Positions 26,303 to 36,027 of a stretch of DNA of 64,000 bases are shown here, piece by piece; within the stretch, counting starts at the first letter, position 1; the number at the start of each line of letters is the position of its first letter. Below the pieces are notes generated by a model, which searched no databases, was not told the origin of the DNA, and worked only from the letters and a program-made list of their open reading frames with translations. The position numbers and the translations under genes are program-made. Source of the DNA: CAZSDU01 sp964429135 (lineage in GTDB: Bacteria > Bacteroidota > Bacteroidia > Bacteroidales > FEN-979); the NCBI GenBank assembly GCA_964429135.1, contig CAYSAU010000004.1, positions 62,001-126,000 on the forward strand, in the 5' to 3' direction.

Positions 26303-27160
26303 ATGAAAAATGCACTGTTCTTGGTTTTAGTATTCGTTTTTTTAGCGGGTATCAAACAAACGGCTTATTCCCAGGTTCTGGAAGGACCACCAAGGGATGG
26401 AGTTTATGATAAAACAGCCATTACTCAGGTTCAACCTATTCCCTACCCCTATCTCAGGGAAGCTGATATTGTCTGGACCAAAAGAATCTGGCGTGTCCTG
26501 GATATGCGGGAGAAAATGAATCAACCCTTCTACTTCCCCGAACGGGCACAGAACAACTGGCGCAGTTTTGTCCAGATTATCATCGATGGATTAAAAGAAG
26601 GTGTGATCACCGCATATTCTTCAGAATCAGATCAATTTCTTTATCCACTAACTCCCAATGAAGTGATGGACAAGCTTAGCAGTGTTGATTCTGTAAAACT
26701 CCCCAGGCCAGATAATCCGGATATTATGTATGATACAGTCATAAAAACGGAGTTTGAATCTGCAAATGTTAAAAAATTCAGGATTAAAGAAGATTTCTAT
26801 TTTGACAAACAAAGATCTGTTTTTGAGGTCAGAATACTTGGGATAGGTCCGGTGATCGATGTAAACGATAAAGTTACAGGAGAAAAGCGTTTTGAGAAAA
26901 CCCTGTTTTGGATTTATTTTCCCGAATGCCGTCAGCTTTTTGCACGCAGCGAAATGTTTAACCTGAAAAATGGCTCAGCCGGCAGATTGAGTTATGATGA
27001 CGTGTTCATGAAAAGGATGTTCTCCAGTTATATCTATAAGGAAGAAAATGTTTATGATCGCGCCATCGTTGAATATGCAACCGGTGTTGATGCCCTGCTT
27101 GAAGCAGAAAAAGCAAAAACAAACCTTTTTGAGTGGGAACAAAATCTCTGGGAGTACTAA
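26303..27160 (+). CDS. gldN: T9SS ring protein GldN/PorN
   Basis: The 285-residue periplasmic protein has a signal peptide (about residues 1-23) and typical GldN segments IVWTKRIWRVLDMREKMNQP, FFWIYFPECR-like FWIYFPECRQLF, and YDDVFMKRMFSSYIYKE. It binds GldK to make the ring under the outer membrane. It completes the gldKLMN series. The unrelated recG gene follows after only 18 bases, so secretion and repair genes may share a transcript. Confidence 0.95.
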   Translation: MKNALFLVLVFVFLAGIKQTAYSQVLEGPPRDGVYDKTAITQVQPIPYPYLREADIVWTKRIWRVLDMREKMNQPFYFPERAQNNWRSFVQIIIDGLKEGVITAYSSESDQFLYPLTPNEVMDKLSSVDSVKLPRPDNPDIMYDTVIKTEFESANVKKFRIKEDFYFDKQRSVFEVRILGIGPVIDVNDKVTGEKRFEKTLFWIYFPECRQLFARSEMFNLKNGSAGRLSYDDVFMKRMFSSYIYKEENVYDRAIVEYATGVDALLEAEKAKTNLFEWEQNLWEY

Positions 27161-27178
27161 TTTTCTCTCCCGGACTCT

Positions 27179-29284
27179 ATGTCGTCCTTTTTTCTTGAAA
27201 CTCCGATAGAATACCTCAAAGGGGTTGGCCCAGCCAGAGCCGAAGTACTAAAATCAGAGGTCAGTGTTTTTACTTTCGCGGACCTTCTCACTTTTTTTCC
27301 ATTTCGTTATGTTGACCGAAGCAGGTTTTATCTGATTTCTGATATCAGGGATGAGTCAACCTATATTCAACTGAAAGTTAAGCTCGAAAACAAGCAGTCT
27401 GTCGGAAAACTCCATGCACAAAGGCTGATCGCAACGGTGAGGGATGAGAGCGGAATGATTGAACTGGTTTGGTTCCAGGGAGGGAAATGGATTTCCGACA
27501 GACTCATCATGGGTAAGGAATATATTGTATTTGGTAAACCGACTTTCTTCAAGGGTCAGTGGAACATTCCACATCCTGAGATTGAAGTCCCTACCGATGA
27601 ACCGATTCCCCTGAACGAAACCATGCGTCCCATCTACCGTTCTACCGAAAAATTAAAATCCAAAGGATTGGATTATAAAGGCTTGGGGAAGTTGTTGAAA
27701 ACCCTTATGTTGAATGAGAAATTTCATGTGCCTGAAAATCTTACGGCAACAATCCTGAAGGAGTTGAAGCTGATGAGCCGTCAGGAGGCTTTTATCAATA
27801 TTCATTTTCCTTCCAGCCCGGAAACTTTAAAGCGCGCCCAGGCAAGACTTAAATTTGAAGAATTATTTTTCATTCAGTTACGACTGATGAAACACCGTTA
27901 TGGCCGCCTGGAAAAGAAGTCAGGACATGTGTTTTCAAATGTTGGAGATTACCTCAATCATTTTTATCGACAGCATCTAACTTTCGATCTCACCAATGCA
28001 CAAAAAAGGGTGATTAAAGAGATCCGCCATGATCTTGGGTCGGGAACCCAGATGAACCGTTTGCTTCAGGGAGATGTGGGAAGCGGCAAAACACTGGTTG
28101 CCCTAATGACTATGTTGATCGCTCTTGACAATGGATACCAGGCTTGCCTGATGGCCCCGACGGAAATACTGGCACAGCAACATTTCAATACGATTTCGGG
28201 TCTGCTTTCCGGAATGAAAATTGTCCTTGGACTGCTTACCGGAGCGACAAAGCCCCAAGCCAGGGAAACGATCACAGAAAACTTGAAGAACGGTGTTCTT
28301 CAGATTTTGATCGGAACCCATGCTTTGATTGAAGATCCGGTCAGATTCAGGCATCTTGGATTGGTGGTTATAGATGAACAACACCGATTCGGAGTGGCAC
28401 AAAGGGCAAAGTTGTGGGAGAAAAACACCATGGCTCCACATGTTTTGGTGATGACCGCAACACCTATCCCCCGAACTCTCGCCATGACCCTTTATGGTGA
28501 TCTTGATGTTTCCATTATTGACGAAATGCCTCCTGGTAGAAAGGGAATCATCACCCGTTTTGTGGCGGAACATGATCGCTTGAAAGTGTATGGTTTTGTC
28601 CGTCAGAAAATTAAAGAAGGCCGCCAGGTGTACATTGTTTACCCCCTGATCATGGAATCGGAAACTCTGGACCTTAAAAATCTCAAGGAAGGATATACTC
28701 AAATCATCAAAGAATTTCCCCCTCCGGAATATACGGTTTGCATGGTTCATGGTAAGATGAAACCCCGTGAAAAAAATGAAGCCATGCAACGATTTCTTAA
28801 CCATGAAGCTCAGATCATGGTTGCCACTACAGTCATTGAAGTCGGGGTAGATGTGCCAAACGCTTCAGTGATGCTGATTGAAAACGCAGAACGTTTTGGC
28901 CTTTCTCAACTTCACCAGTTACGCGGAAGAGTGGGAAGAGGAAGCGACCAGTCCTATTGCATTCTGATGTCATCAGAAAATATCGGGATAGATGCAAGAA
29001 AACGTATCTCCACAATGGTGAAAACACATGATGGATTCGAAATAGCCGAAGCGGACCTCCGGTTACGGGGACCAGGAGATCTGCAGGGAACCCAACAAAG
29101 CGGAATACTCGATTTGCGTATTGCCGATATTGTGGAAGATGAAAAAATCCTGAAATTTGCCAGAAAACTAGCCGAAGAGATCATTCAGTCTGATCCGTAC
29201 CTGCATGACAAAAACAACCTTGTCCTGCGCTCCCATCTTCAAAGCATGGATAAGCATCACCAAAATTGGGGGCTAATCTCTTAG
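27179..29284 (+). CDS. recG: ATP-dependent DNA helicase RecG
   Basis: The 701-residue protein has an N-terminal wedge/OB-fold region (about residues 60-150) and superfamily 2 helicase motifs: Walker A LQGDVGSGKT, DEQH in VIDEQHRFG, TATPIPRTLA and QLRGRVGRG. RecG remodels stalled replication forks and branch-migrates Holliday junctions. Length matches the family. It follows gldN by 18 bases and precedes pheT by 48. Confidence 0.96.
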   Translation: MSSFFLETPIEYLKGVGPARAEVLKSEVSVFTFADLLTFFPFRYVDRSRFYLISDIRDESTYIQLKVKLENKQSVGKLHAQRLIATVRDESGMIELVWFQGGKWISDRLIMGKEYIVFGKPTFFKGQWNIPHPEIEVPTDEPIPLNETMRPIYRSTEKLKSKGLDYKGLGKLLKTLMLNEKFHVPENLTATILKELKLMSRQEAFINIHFPSSPETLKRAQARLKFEELFFIQLRLMKHRYGRLEKKSGHVFSNVGDYLNHFYRQHLTFDLTNAQKRVIKEIRHDLGSGTQMNRLLQGDVGSGKTLVALMTMLIALDNGYQACLMAPTEILAQQHFNTISGLLSGMKIVLGLLTGATKPQARETITENLKNGVLQILIGTHALIEDPVRFRHLGLVVIDEQHRFGVAQRAKLWEKNTMAPHVLVMTATPIPRTLAMTLYGDLDVSIIDEMPPGRKGIITRFVAEHDRLKVYGFVRQKIKEGRQVYIVYPLIMESETLDLKNLKEGYTQIIKEFPPPEYTVCMVHGKMKPREKNEAMQRFLNHEAQIMVATTVIEVGVDVPNASVMLIENAERFGLSQLHQLRGRVGRGSDQSYCILMSSENIGIDARKRISTMVKTHDGFEIAEADLRLRGPGDLQGTQQSGILDLRIADIVEDEKILKFARKLAEEIIQSDPYLHDKNNLVLRSHLQSMDKHHQNWGLIS

Positions 29285-29303
29285 ATTGATCGCGATATTT
29301 TAC

Positions 29304-29311
29304 TACATTTG
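29304..29311 (+). promoter_or_regulatory. Candidate -7 element for pheT
   Basis: TACATTTG lies 21 bases before the pheT ATG. TTG at 29286-29288 is the nearest -33 candidate, with spacing of 15, shorter than ideal. Confidence 0.45.
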
Positions 29312-29332
29312 CCCCTTAAATTTCACTAACAA

Positions 29333-31855
29333 ATGAAAATTGCCTTAAGTTGGCTTAAACAGTATATCCACCTTGATCATTCCCCTGAAAAAATCAGTGA
29401 ATTGTTGACGGGCTGCGGACTGGAAGTTGAAGGAGTAGAAACTTTCCAGTCAGTAAAAGGGGGATTGGAAGGAGTAGTGGTCGGCGAGGTTATTCATTGT
29501 GAAAAACACCCGAATTCCGATCATTTGAGTTTGACACTGGTCAACATCGGGAAAGAAGAACCCTTGAAAATTGTTTGTGGGGCATCCAATGTTGCCATTG
29601 GCCAGAAAGTTGCTGTAGCTACAATTGGAACCACACTGTATTTTAAAGAAAAGGAAATCACACTACAAAAAACGAAAATCCGGGGTGAAGTTTCTGAAGG
29701 TATGATTTGTGCCGAAGATGAACTTGGACTTGGTTCTTCCCATGAGGGAATCATGATCCTTGACCCTGAGGCTAAAGTCGGCATGCCTGCTTCTTCTTAT
29801 TTCAACATTCTGGAAGATGTAGTGTTTTCTATCGGATTAACTCCAAACCGCGCAGATGCCACTTCCCATATTGGCGTGGCCAGAGATCTTGTAGCAGTGC
29901 TTAATAATTTCGGCTGTTCAGAACCTCAGCCCGGAAACCGGAAATCTTTGATACTTCCCGATATTTCTGAATTCAAGCGGGATACTCAGGCTAGAAAAAT
30001 TTCTATTCAGGTTGAAGATACAGCTTCCTGTCCCAGATATTCAGGTTTGACTCTCACCGGAGTAACAGTTAAAGAATCACCCTCCTGGTTGAAAAACAAA
30101 CTCCTGTCGGTTGGACTCCGCCCCATCAACAATATTGTTGATGTGACCAATTATGTGCTGATGGAAACAGGACAACCACTTCATGCTTTCGATGCGGATA
30201 AGATCACCGGAGACAAGGTGATTGTAAAAAAATGTCAGAAAGGCACAAAATTTACCACATTGGATGGTATTGAAAGGGAACTTACCGGAAATGATCTGAT
30301 GATTTGTAATATCCAAGAACCCATGTGCATTGCCGGAGTTTTTGGCGGGACAAAATCCGGTGTTGTTTTTGAAACAAAAAATATCTTCCTCGAAAGTGCC
30401 TACTTTTTCCCTACCGGCATTCGCAGGACAGCCCGCCACCATGGCTTACAAACTGACGCTTCCTTCCGCTTCGAAAGGGGAACCGATCCCGAGATTACCC
30501 TTTTTGCCTTGCAACGTGCTGCATTGTTGATCAGGGAGATTGCCGGAGGCGTGATCTCATCCGACATGGTGGATGTATATCCTCAGCCTGTCATACAAAA
30601 AAAGGTTGAACTTTTTTTTAATCATCTGGATAACCTGATCGGTAAGAAACTTGAGCCAAAGGTAGTGGTCGATATCCTTCATGATCTTGGCATGAAGGTA
30701 AAACTTGACTATGATTCATCTACTGACATCTGCTATCCTTGTCCTGCCGGATGGCAAGCGCCATCTTCCATATGGGTAAGCATTCCTCCGTATAAAACGG
30801 ATGTGACCCGTGAAGCTGATCTGATAGAAGAAATTTTGCGAATTTATGGCTACAATAATATTGAAATTTCATCGGAAATAAAATCTTCCATCTCTTATTC
30901 AAGGAAACCAGATCCGGATAAAATTCAAAACCTGGTTTCGGAATATTTGGTTGGAAACGGTTTTATGGAGATTATGAACAATTCCCTGAATCCTTCCTCT
31001 TACTATGCCGGAAATGAATGGTTTAGTTTGAATTTATGTGTGAATATCCTGAATCCCATCAGCCGTGATCTTGATGTTTTACGCCAAACTCTTTTATTTG
31101 GCGGACTGGAGACCATATTATATAACCAGAACAGGAAAGCAGAGAATCTTAGATTATTCGAATTTGGAAATGTTTATCGTAAAGCGATTTCAGGGGATAA
31201 AGATAATAGCTTGCCAGCCTATCATGAGGAAAAACACCTGGCTTTGTTTTTAACAGGGTTGTCAAACGCAGAAAGTTGGAATACTAAACCCGAAAACATT
31301 GATTTTTTCCTGCTTAAAGGATATATCCAGGCTATTCTGGCCAAACTCGGCATAGTCATGGAAAGCCTGGTTATAGATGATTTTCGGTCTTCAATGATCC
31401 CTGAGGGTTTATGTTTTTCATCTGGAGAGGAAAAACTTGTTATTTGCGGTTTCCTTTCGGAATCTGTCCTGAAACTATTTGATCGCCGACAGCCTGTGCT
31501 CTATGCTGAGTTTAACTGGGATAGGGTACTCGGTCAAATACCAAAGAAAATGCTGCGTTTCAGGGAATTGCCTAAATTTCCCGAAGTCAGGCGTGATCTG
31601 GCTTTGCTTGTTGATCAGTCTGTGTCTTTTAACCAGATTAAACAGACTGTTTTTGAGGCAGAAAAGAAAGTGCTTAAAAAAGTCGGTTTGTTTGATGTTT
31701 ATGAAGGAGAGAAAATTGATGCAGGGAAGAAATCTTATGCCATCCACTTGATGCTGCAAGATGAGTCAAAAACATTAACAGATAAAGAAATTGAAAAAGT
31801 CATTCAAAAAATAATTCAAGTACTGACAGAGAAACTCAAGGTGCAAATCAGATAA
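29333..31855 (+). CDS. pheT: Phenylalanyl-tRNA synthetase beta subunit
   Basis: The 840-residue protein starts MKIALSWLKQYIHLD. Next are the EMAP/tRNA-binding domain (VVGEVIHCEKHPNSDHLSLTLV, about residues 45-150), the B3/B4 editing domain with NNIVDVTNYVLMETGQPLHAFD, the B5 domain, and the C-terminal FDX-ACB anticodon-binding domain (about 745-840). It forms the alpha2-beta2 enzyme with PheS, which is not in this window. It is somewhat longer than the E. coli protein, as is usual in Bacteroidetes. Confidence 0.96.
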   Translation: MKIALSWLKQYIHLDHSPEKISELLTGCGLEVEGVETFQSVKGGLEGVVVGEVIHCEKHPNSDHLSLTLVNIGKEEPLKIVCGASNVAIGQKVAVATIGTTLYFKEKEITLQKTKIRGEVSEGMICAEDELGLGSSHEGIMILDPEAKVGMPASSYFNILEDVVFSIGLTPNRADATSHIGVARDLVAVLNNFGCSEPQPGNRKSLILPDISEFKRDTQARKISIQVEDTASCPRYSGLTLTGVTVKESPSWLKNKLLSVGLRPINNIVDVTNYVLMETGQPLHAFDADKITGDKVIVKKCQKGTKFTTLDGIERELTGNDLMICNIQEPMCIAGVFGGTKSGVVFETKNIFLESAYFFPTGIRRTARHHGLQTDASFRFERGTDPEITLFALQRAALLIREIAGGVISSDMVDVYPQPVIQKKVELFFNHLDNLIGKKLEPKVVVDILHDLGMKVKLDYDSSTDICYPCPAGWQAPSSIWVSIPPYKTDVTREADLIEEILRIYGYNNIEISSEIKSSISYSRKPDPDKIQNLVSEYLVGNGFMEIMNNSLNPSSYYAGNEWFSLNLCVNILNPISRDLDVLRQTLLFGGLETILYNQNRKAENLRLFEFGNVYRKAISGDKDNSLPAYHEEKHLALFLTGLSNAESWNTKPENIDFFLLKGYIQAILAKLGIVMESLVIDDFRSSMIPEGLCFSSGEEKLVICGFLSESVLKLFDRRQPVLYAEFNWDRVLGQIPKKMLRFRELPKFPEVRRDLALLVDQSVSFNQIKQTVFEAEKKVLKKVGLFDVYEGEKIDAGKKSYAIHLMLQDESKTLTDKEIEKVIQKIIQVLTEKLKVQIR

Positions 31856-31873
31856 ACAAATCCGAATCTAATT

Positions 31874-33526
31874 ATGACAACAAAAAATGAAATCAAGTAT
31901 TCCATCGGTCCGAATGGAGAAAAATTCATGCTTCCTGCCGCGACAGCGTATTCAAAAGAATTAAAGCGTATTGAAAAACTGGTCGTGCAGGCCAGGAAAG
32001 AAAAGAAAGAAATAGTGGTGGTGATGGGCCTTGGTTTTGTGGGGGCGGTCATGGCTGCCATCGTGGCCGATACGAAAGATAAAAAAGGGAAAAACAGTAA
32101 ACTGGTAATCGGATGCCAGCGTCCCAGTATCAGGAGTTACTGGAAAATTGAAATGATCAATAAGGGGGAATCCCCTGTTAAAGCTGAAGATCCTGAGGTA
32201 GATGTCTTGATACATCGTTGTGTGATTAAGTCTAAAACACTAGTGGCAACGTATAACAGCGATTGTCTGAAATTTGCCGACTGTGTGGTAGTTGATGTAC
32301 AATGTGATTTTTCCAAAAAACAACTTGGAAACATGAAGTCGGGTGAAGCCGATATGGCTGCTCTGGAGGATACCATGAAAACCATAGGGGATAAAATCCC
32401 ACCCGAATGCCTAGTATTGATAGAAACCACTGTGGCTCCGGGGACTACGGAATTTGTAGCCTGGCCGATCCTGAAAAAAGCTTTCAATAAACGAGGGATT
32501 AAGAAGACTCCGCTTCTGGCTCATAGTTTTGAAAGGGTTATGCCGGGGAAGGATTATGTAGCCTCAATTCGTGATTTCTGGAGGGTTTGCTCAGGGTGTG
32601 ACCCAGAGGCAAGAAGCAGAGTGGAAAAATTTCTTCATGAAGTTTTGAATACAAAAGATTTTCCACTTACTGTCATGGATCGCCCCATTGAATCTGAAAC
32701 AACCAAGATCATAGAAAATTCTTACCGTGCAACTATTCTTGCCTTTTTGAATGAATGGAGTCTTTTTTCAGAGCGAAACGGAGTGGACCTCATCAAGGTG
32801 ATCAAAGCCATAAAAATGCGTCCGACTCATAGTAATATTATATTTCCGGGACCCGGGATCGGAGGTTATTGTTTGCCGAAAGATGGTGGATTGGGTTATT
32901 GGTCATATAAGCATATTTTGGGATTTGAAGATGGAGACAAAATATTTAAATTAACTCCCACAGCCATTGATATCAATGACACCCGAGGACTTCATGTTGC
33001 TGAGCTGACCCGTGATGCGCTACGTAATATGGGGCGTTATATTGCCGGTGCTGAAGTCCTGATTTGTGGTGCTTCTTACCGACAGGATGTTGGTGATACC
33101 CGGTACAGCGGCAGTGAAATGGTTGTACGAAAACTGTCGGAGATGAGTGCAGAGATTAGGGTACATGATCCTTATGTGGATCATTGGTACGAACTTGAAG
33201 ACCAGGAAGAATACCCTGCCCCCGGTTCTTCCTGGAAAAGGTTTTTTCGCAACCAGGATAATCTTAAAAATGCCGTAGTACAGAAAGATTTGAAAAAGGC
33301 ATTAAAGGGCGTAGAGGTGATGATCCTAGCCGTTCCGCATTCCGATTACCTTGACCTCAACCCTGATGATATTGTGAAGTGGGCCGGCGGTCCCATCGCT
33401 GTCGTGGATGCCTTTGGCATTCTGACAGATGAAAAAATTTGCCGTTATTTTGAACTGGGATGTGAAGTGAAAGCCCTGGGTCGTGGTCATCTTGCAAGGC
33501 TGAAAAGGGAAGTCAGAAAATATTAA
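31874..33526 (+). CDS. UDP-glucose/GDP-mannose dehydrogenase-family enzyme
   Basis: The 550-residue enzyme has an unusual N-terminal extension of about 45 residues before the NAD motif VMGLGFVGAVMAA. It also has ETTVAPGTTEFV and the catalytic cysteine in GPGIGGYCLPKD (GGxCxPKD type), followed by the C-terminal UDP-binding domain. It should oxidise a nucleotide sugar at C6 in two steps to a uronate. It could supply the missing UDP-GlcNAcA step for the WbpB/E/D set at 5-8 kb, but the extension and insertions (about residues 440-460) set it apart from ordinary WbpA. It follows pheT by 18 bases. The exact substrate is unknown. Confidence 0.82.
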   Translation: MTTKNEIKYSIGPNGEKFMLPAATAYSKELKRIEKLVVQARKEKKEIVVVMGLGFVGAVMAAIVADTKDKKGKNSKLVIGCQRPSIRSYWKIEMINKGESPVKAEDPEVDVLIHRCVIKSKTLVATYNSDCLKFADCVVVDVQCDFSKKQLGNMKSGEADMAALEDTMKTIGDKIPPECLVLIETTVAPGTTEFVAWPILKKAFNKRGIKKTPLLAHSFERVMPGKDYVASIRDFWRVCSGCDPEARSRVEKFLHEVLNTKDFPLTVMDRPIESETTKIIENSYRATILAFLNEWSLFSERNGVDLIKVIKAIKMRPTHSNIIFPGPGIGGYCLPKDGGLGYWSYKHILGFEDGDKIFKLTPTAIDINDTRGLHVAELTRDALRNMGRYIAGAEVLICGASYRQDVGDTRYSGSEMVVRKLSEMSAEIRVHDPYVDHWYELEDQEEYPAPGSSWKRFFRNQDNLKNAVVQKDLKKALKGVEVMILAVPHSDYLDLNPDDIVKWAGGPIAVVDAFGILTDEKICRYFELGCEVKALGRGHLARLKREVRKY

Positions 33527-33537
33527 GTGGTTATTTG

Positions 33538-33545
33538 TAACTTTG
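33538..33545 (+). promoter_or_regulatory. Candidate -7 element for the AAA+ regulator gene
   Basis: TAACTTTG lies 22 bases before ATG 33568 and would start an operon running through lptE, the hypothetical gene and secG. No clear -33 box is visible. Confidence 0.42.
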
Positions 33546-33567
33546 CATTTGAAAAACAATGAATTAA

Positions 33568-34791
33568 ATGGATATTTTGTCCATAAAGCAACGATTTGGA
33601 ATCATTGGCAATTCTCCTTTGCTCGACCGTGCCATTGACATTGCCCGTCAGGTTGCAGCTACTGATATAACCGTTTTAATTAATGGCGAAAGCGGTACCG
33701 GGAAGGAATTTTTTCCTAAAATAATTCATCAGTTAAGTGCCCGGAAACATGGTCCCTATATTGCCGTCAATTGTGGTGCCATTCCTGAAGGGACAATAGA
33801 TTCCGAATTATTTGGTCATGAAAAAGGTTCTTTTACTGGTGCTCATGAAGCCCGTAAGGGATATTTTGAAGTGGTTGACGGAGGCACGATCTTCCTGGAT
33901 GAAGTGGCCGAATTACCGCTGGGTACACAGGTTCGTCTTCTCCGGGTGCTCGAAAGCGGAGAATTTATTCGCGTTGGTTCCTCAAAGGTGCTAAAGACAA
34001 ATGTAAGGGTGGTAGGCGCTACAAATGTGAATATTCCGGATGCCATCAGCTCGGGGAAATTCCGTCAGGATCTTTATTACCGCCTGAGTACCGTCCCGAT
34101 CAATGTTCCGCCACTCAGAGAAAGACAGGAGGATGTTAACCTTTTATTCCGAAAATTTGCCTCAGATGCTGCAGAGAAATACCGTATGCCGGCCATCCAT
34201 CTGGACGAAGAAGCTCAAATGGTTTTGAAAAACTACCGTTGGCCCGGAAATATCAGGCAATTAAAGAACCTTACAGAGCAAATTTCAATTATTGAAAAGA
34301 ACCGTGAAATTGATGCAAAAATTCTGCTGAAATATTTACCCCAGGGTCATTTCAGCGATCTCCCTGTGCTTTATAAAGGAGAAGACACTTCCAAGTTCAA
34401 TGAAAGAGAGATTCTATATAAAGTGCTGTTTGATATGAAAAAAGACATGAATGATCTTAAACAGCTTGTTGTTAACCTACTTAAAAATGAATCATCATTC
34501 AGCGATGAGCTGGGAGAAAATACCCATCTGATCAACCGCCTGTATAAGGATATTCAGGAATATAAAGACCCTGTCCAAAGTTTAATTATCCGTCCTGCAG
34601 AGAAAAATATTGATGAACCCATACAGCTACCTGAAGAAGTCGAAGAATCCCTTTCTTTAGAGAAAAAGGAAATCGACTTTATCAAGCGTGCACTTGACAA
34701 ACATGCAGGGAAACGTAAAGATGCAGCCATTGAATTGGGAATATCGGAACGGACATTGTACCGAAAAATCAAAGAATACCATCTCGAATGA
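33568..34791 (+). CDS. Sigma-54-interaction-domain AAA+ activator with Fis-type HTH
   Basis: The 407-residue protein has no receiver or sensor domain. An AAA+ domain starts at once, with Walker A GESGTGKE (residues 40-47), a GSFTGA loop (87-92) in place of the standard GAFTGA, GGTIFLDEV Walker B and WPGNIRQLKNL. A linker (about 270-360) and a C-terminal Fis-like helix-turn-helix (ISERTLYRKIKEY) follow. It should activate RpoN promoters. The F, T and G residues needed for sigma-54 contact are kept. It is translationally coupled to lptE by a four-base overlap. The signal and targets are unknown; no -24/-12 promoter was found nearby. Confidence 0.88.
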   Translation: MDILSIKQRFGIIGNSPLLDRAIDIARQVAATDITVLINGESGTGKEFFPKIIHQLSARKHGPYIAVNCGAIPEGTIDSELFGHEKGSFTGAHEARKGYFEVVDGGTIFLDEVAELPLGTQVRLLRVLESGEFIRVGSSKVLKTNVRVVGATNVNIPDAISSGKFRQDLYYRLSTVPINVPPLRERQEDVNLLFRKFASDAAEKYRMPAIHLDEEAQMVLKNYRWPGNIRQLKNLTEQISIIEKNREIDAKILLKYLPQGHFSDLPVLYKGEDTSKFNEREILYKVLFDMKKDMNDLKQLVVNLLKNESSFSDELGENTHLINRLYKDIQEYKDPVQSLIIRPAEKNIDEPIQLPEEVEESLSLEKKEIDFIKRALDKHAGKRKDAAIELGISERTLYRKIKEYHLE

Positions 34792-35318
34792 ATCAAAACA
34801 GAAACATATGGCTTGCAACGGAACAATTATCCTTTCTTATTATTCTTTTGCTTTTTCAGGCTTGCCGCATGAGTTATTCTTTTACCGGTGCTTCCATCTC
34901 ACCCAATGTTAAAACTGTAGCGATCCCCCGGCTTGTCAACAGCGCCCCTTTCGTGGTTCCAACCCTCGCCGGTACCCTGACCAATTCTCTTCAGGATTAT
35001 TTTACCTCGCAAACCAACCTTGATGTTGTGGACCGTAATGGAGATCTGAATGTAGAAGGAAGTATCACCAATTATGCAGTACAGCCAGTAGCCATCCAGG
35101 GAAATGAAACTGCGGCCATGTCAAGACTGACCATTACTGTCAATATAAAATTTACGAATAGAACCAATGAAAAGCAAAACTGGGAAACTTCTTTTTCAAG
35201 GTATATGGATTTTCCCAGTGTTCCCGGGTTGACCCCTGCTAACCAGGACGTTATTATTGCGGGGATTACTGAACAGCTTGTTCAGGATATTTTTAATAAA
35301 TCTGTTGTTAATTGGTAA
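34788..35318 (+). CDS. lptE: LptE-family lipoprotein
   Basis: The 176-residue protein has a lipoprotein signal with cysteine near residue 26 (LLFQAC). Typical Bacteroidetes LptE segments follow: SFTGASISPNVKTVAIP, TLTNSLQDYFTSQTNLDVV and an amphipathic C-terminal half. LptE plugs the LptD barrel and helps insert lipopolysaccharide into the outer membrane. Its start ATG overlaps the stop of the preceding regulator gene by four bases. The LptD gene is not in this window. Confidence 0.85.
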   Translation: MNQNRNIWLATEQLSFLIILLLFQACRMSYSFTGASISPNVKTVAIPRLVNSAPFVVPTLAGTLTNSLQDYFTSQTNLDVVDRNGDLNVEGSITNYAVQPVAIQGNETAAMSRLTITVNIKFTNRTNEKQNWETSFSRYMDFPSVPGLTPANQDVIIAGITEQLVQDIFNKSVVNW

Positions 35319-35337
35319 ATTAAGCTAGATTTTGACC

Positions 35338-36021
35338 ATGAACCGTCAGCAATTTTCAGCATTTGTGAAAAATCCCGGACTTGCGGATAGTCAGAGTCTG
35401 AAAGCGCTTGAAGAACTGGTCAAACGATACCCCTGTTGTCAGTCAGGGCAAATACTTTATACTTACAATCTTTTCAAAGAAAACGATTTACAGTACCCTT
35501 TACAATTAAAGAAAGCTGCAGCTTATTCTGGTGACCGTAAAAAATTAAAAGAACTCTTCTTTCAACCTCACCCTGACCTTAGTATCAGGTCAATTGTTTA
35601 TCCACCCCAGGAAGCAGAAAGTTCCGAACCTGAACAATCACCTCAAACTACACCATCAGAGGACAGGTTAACTAGAGAAGCCCTGCTTGATATTGTCCGG
35701 AAAAGACTGATGGAAATAGGGACAGATTATCATCCGCCCAAGGAGAGAGAAAAGGAAGGTCTGACCAAAAATAAGCTGATTGAAAAATTTATCATCGAGG
35801 AACCCCGCATTTCGCCGCCCAAAACTTCATTTTTTAATCCATCTGAAAGTGCCTCTCAGAGTAATGTAGATGAAGAAGAGATTATCAGCGAGACCTTAGC
35901 CCGTTTATATGCCAATCAGGGGAACATACAGAAAGCCATTCATATTTACGAGAAATTATCCTTGTTAAATCAAGAAAAAAGTCGTTACTTTGCCGCCCAA
36001 ATTGAAAATTTAAAATCATAA
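35338..36021 (+). CDS. Conserved hypothetical protein with C-terminal TPR-like motif
   Basis: The 227-residue protein has no signal peptide or membrane segment. An N-terminal helical part has a CC pair (RYPCCQSG, about residues 32-39), a low-complexity proline/serine/glutamate middle follows (about 90-185), and a C-terminal helix pair reads ETLARLYANQGNIQKAIHIY, resembling one TPR unit. ATG 35338 is preferred to a TTG six bases upstream. Position between lptE and secG looks conserved in Bacteroidetes. I do not recognise its function. Confidence 0.75.
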   Translation: MNRQQFSAFVKNPGLADSQSLKALEELVKRYPCCQSGQILYTYNLFKENDLQYPLQLKKAAAYSGDRKKLKELFFQPHPDLSIRSIVYPPQEAESSEPEQSPQTTPSEDRLTREALLDIVRKRLMEIGTDYHPPKEREKEGLTKNKLIEKFIIEEPRISPPKTSFFNPSESASQSNVDEEEIISETLARLYANQGNIQKAIHIYEKLSLLNQEKSRYFAAQIENLKS

Positions 36022-36027
36022 ATAAAA

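Noticed and set aside
28165..28185. Possible sigma-54 promoter string (TGGCACAGC...)
   Set aside because: It lies inside recG coding sequence and lacks the GC dinucleotide at correct spacing; the similar string at 42308 is also inside a gene.
28103..28804. Long open frame of 233 codons antisense to recG
   Set aside because: It lies wholly inside recG, has no family similarity and no leader signals; the recG reading is fully conserved, so this is a shadow frame.
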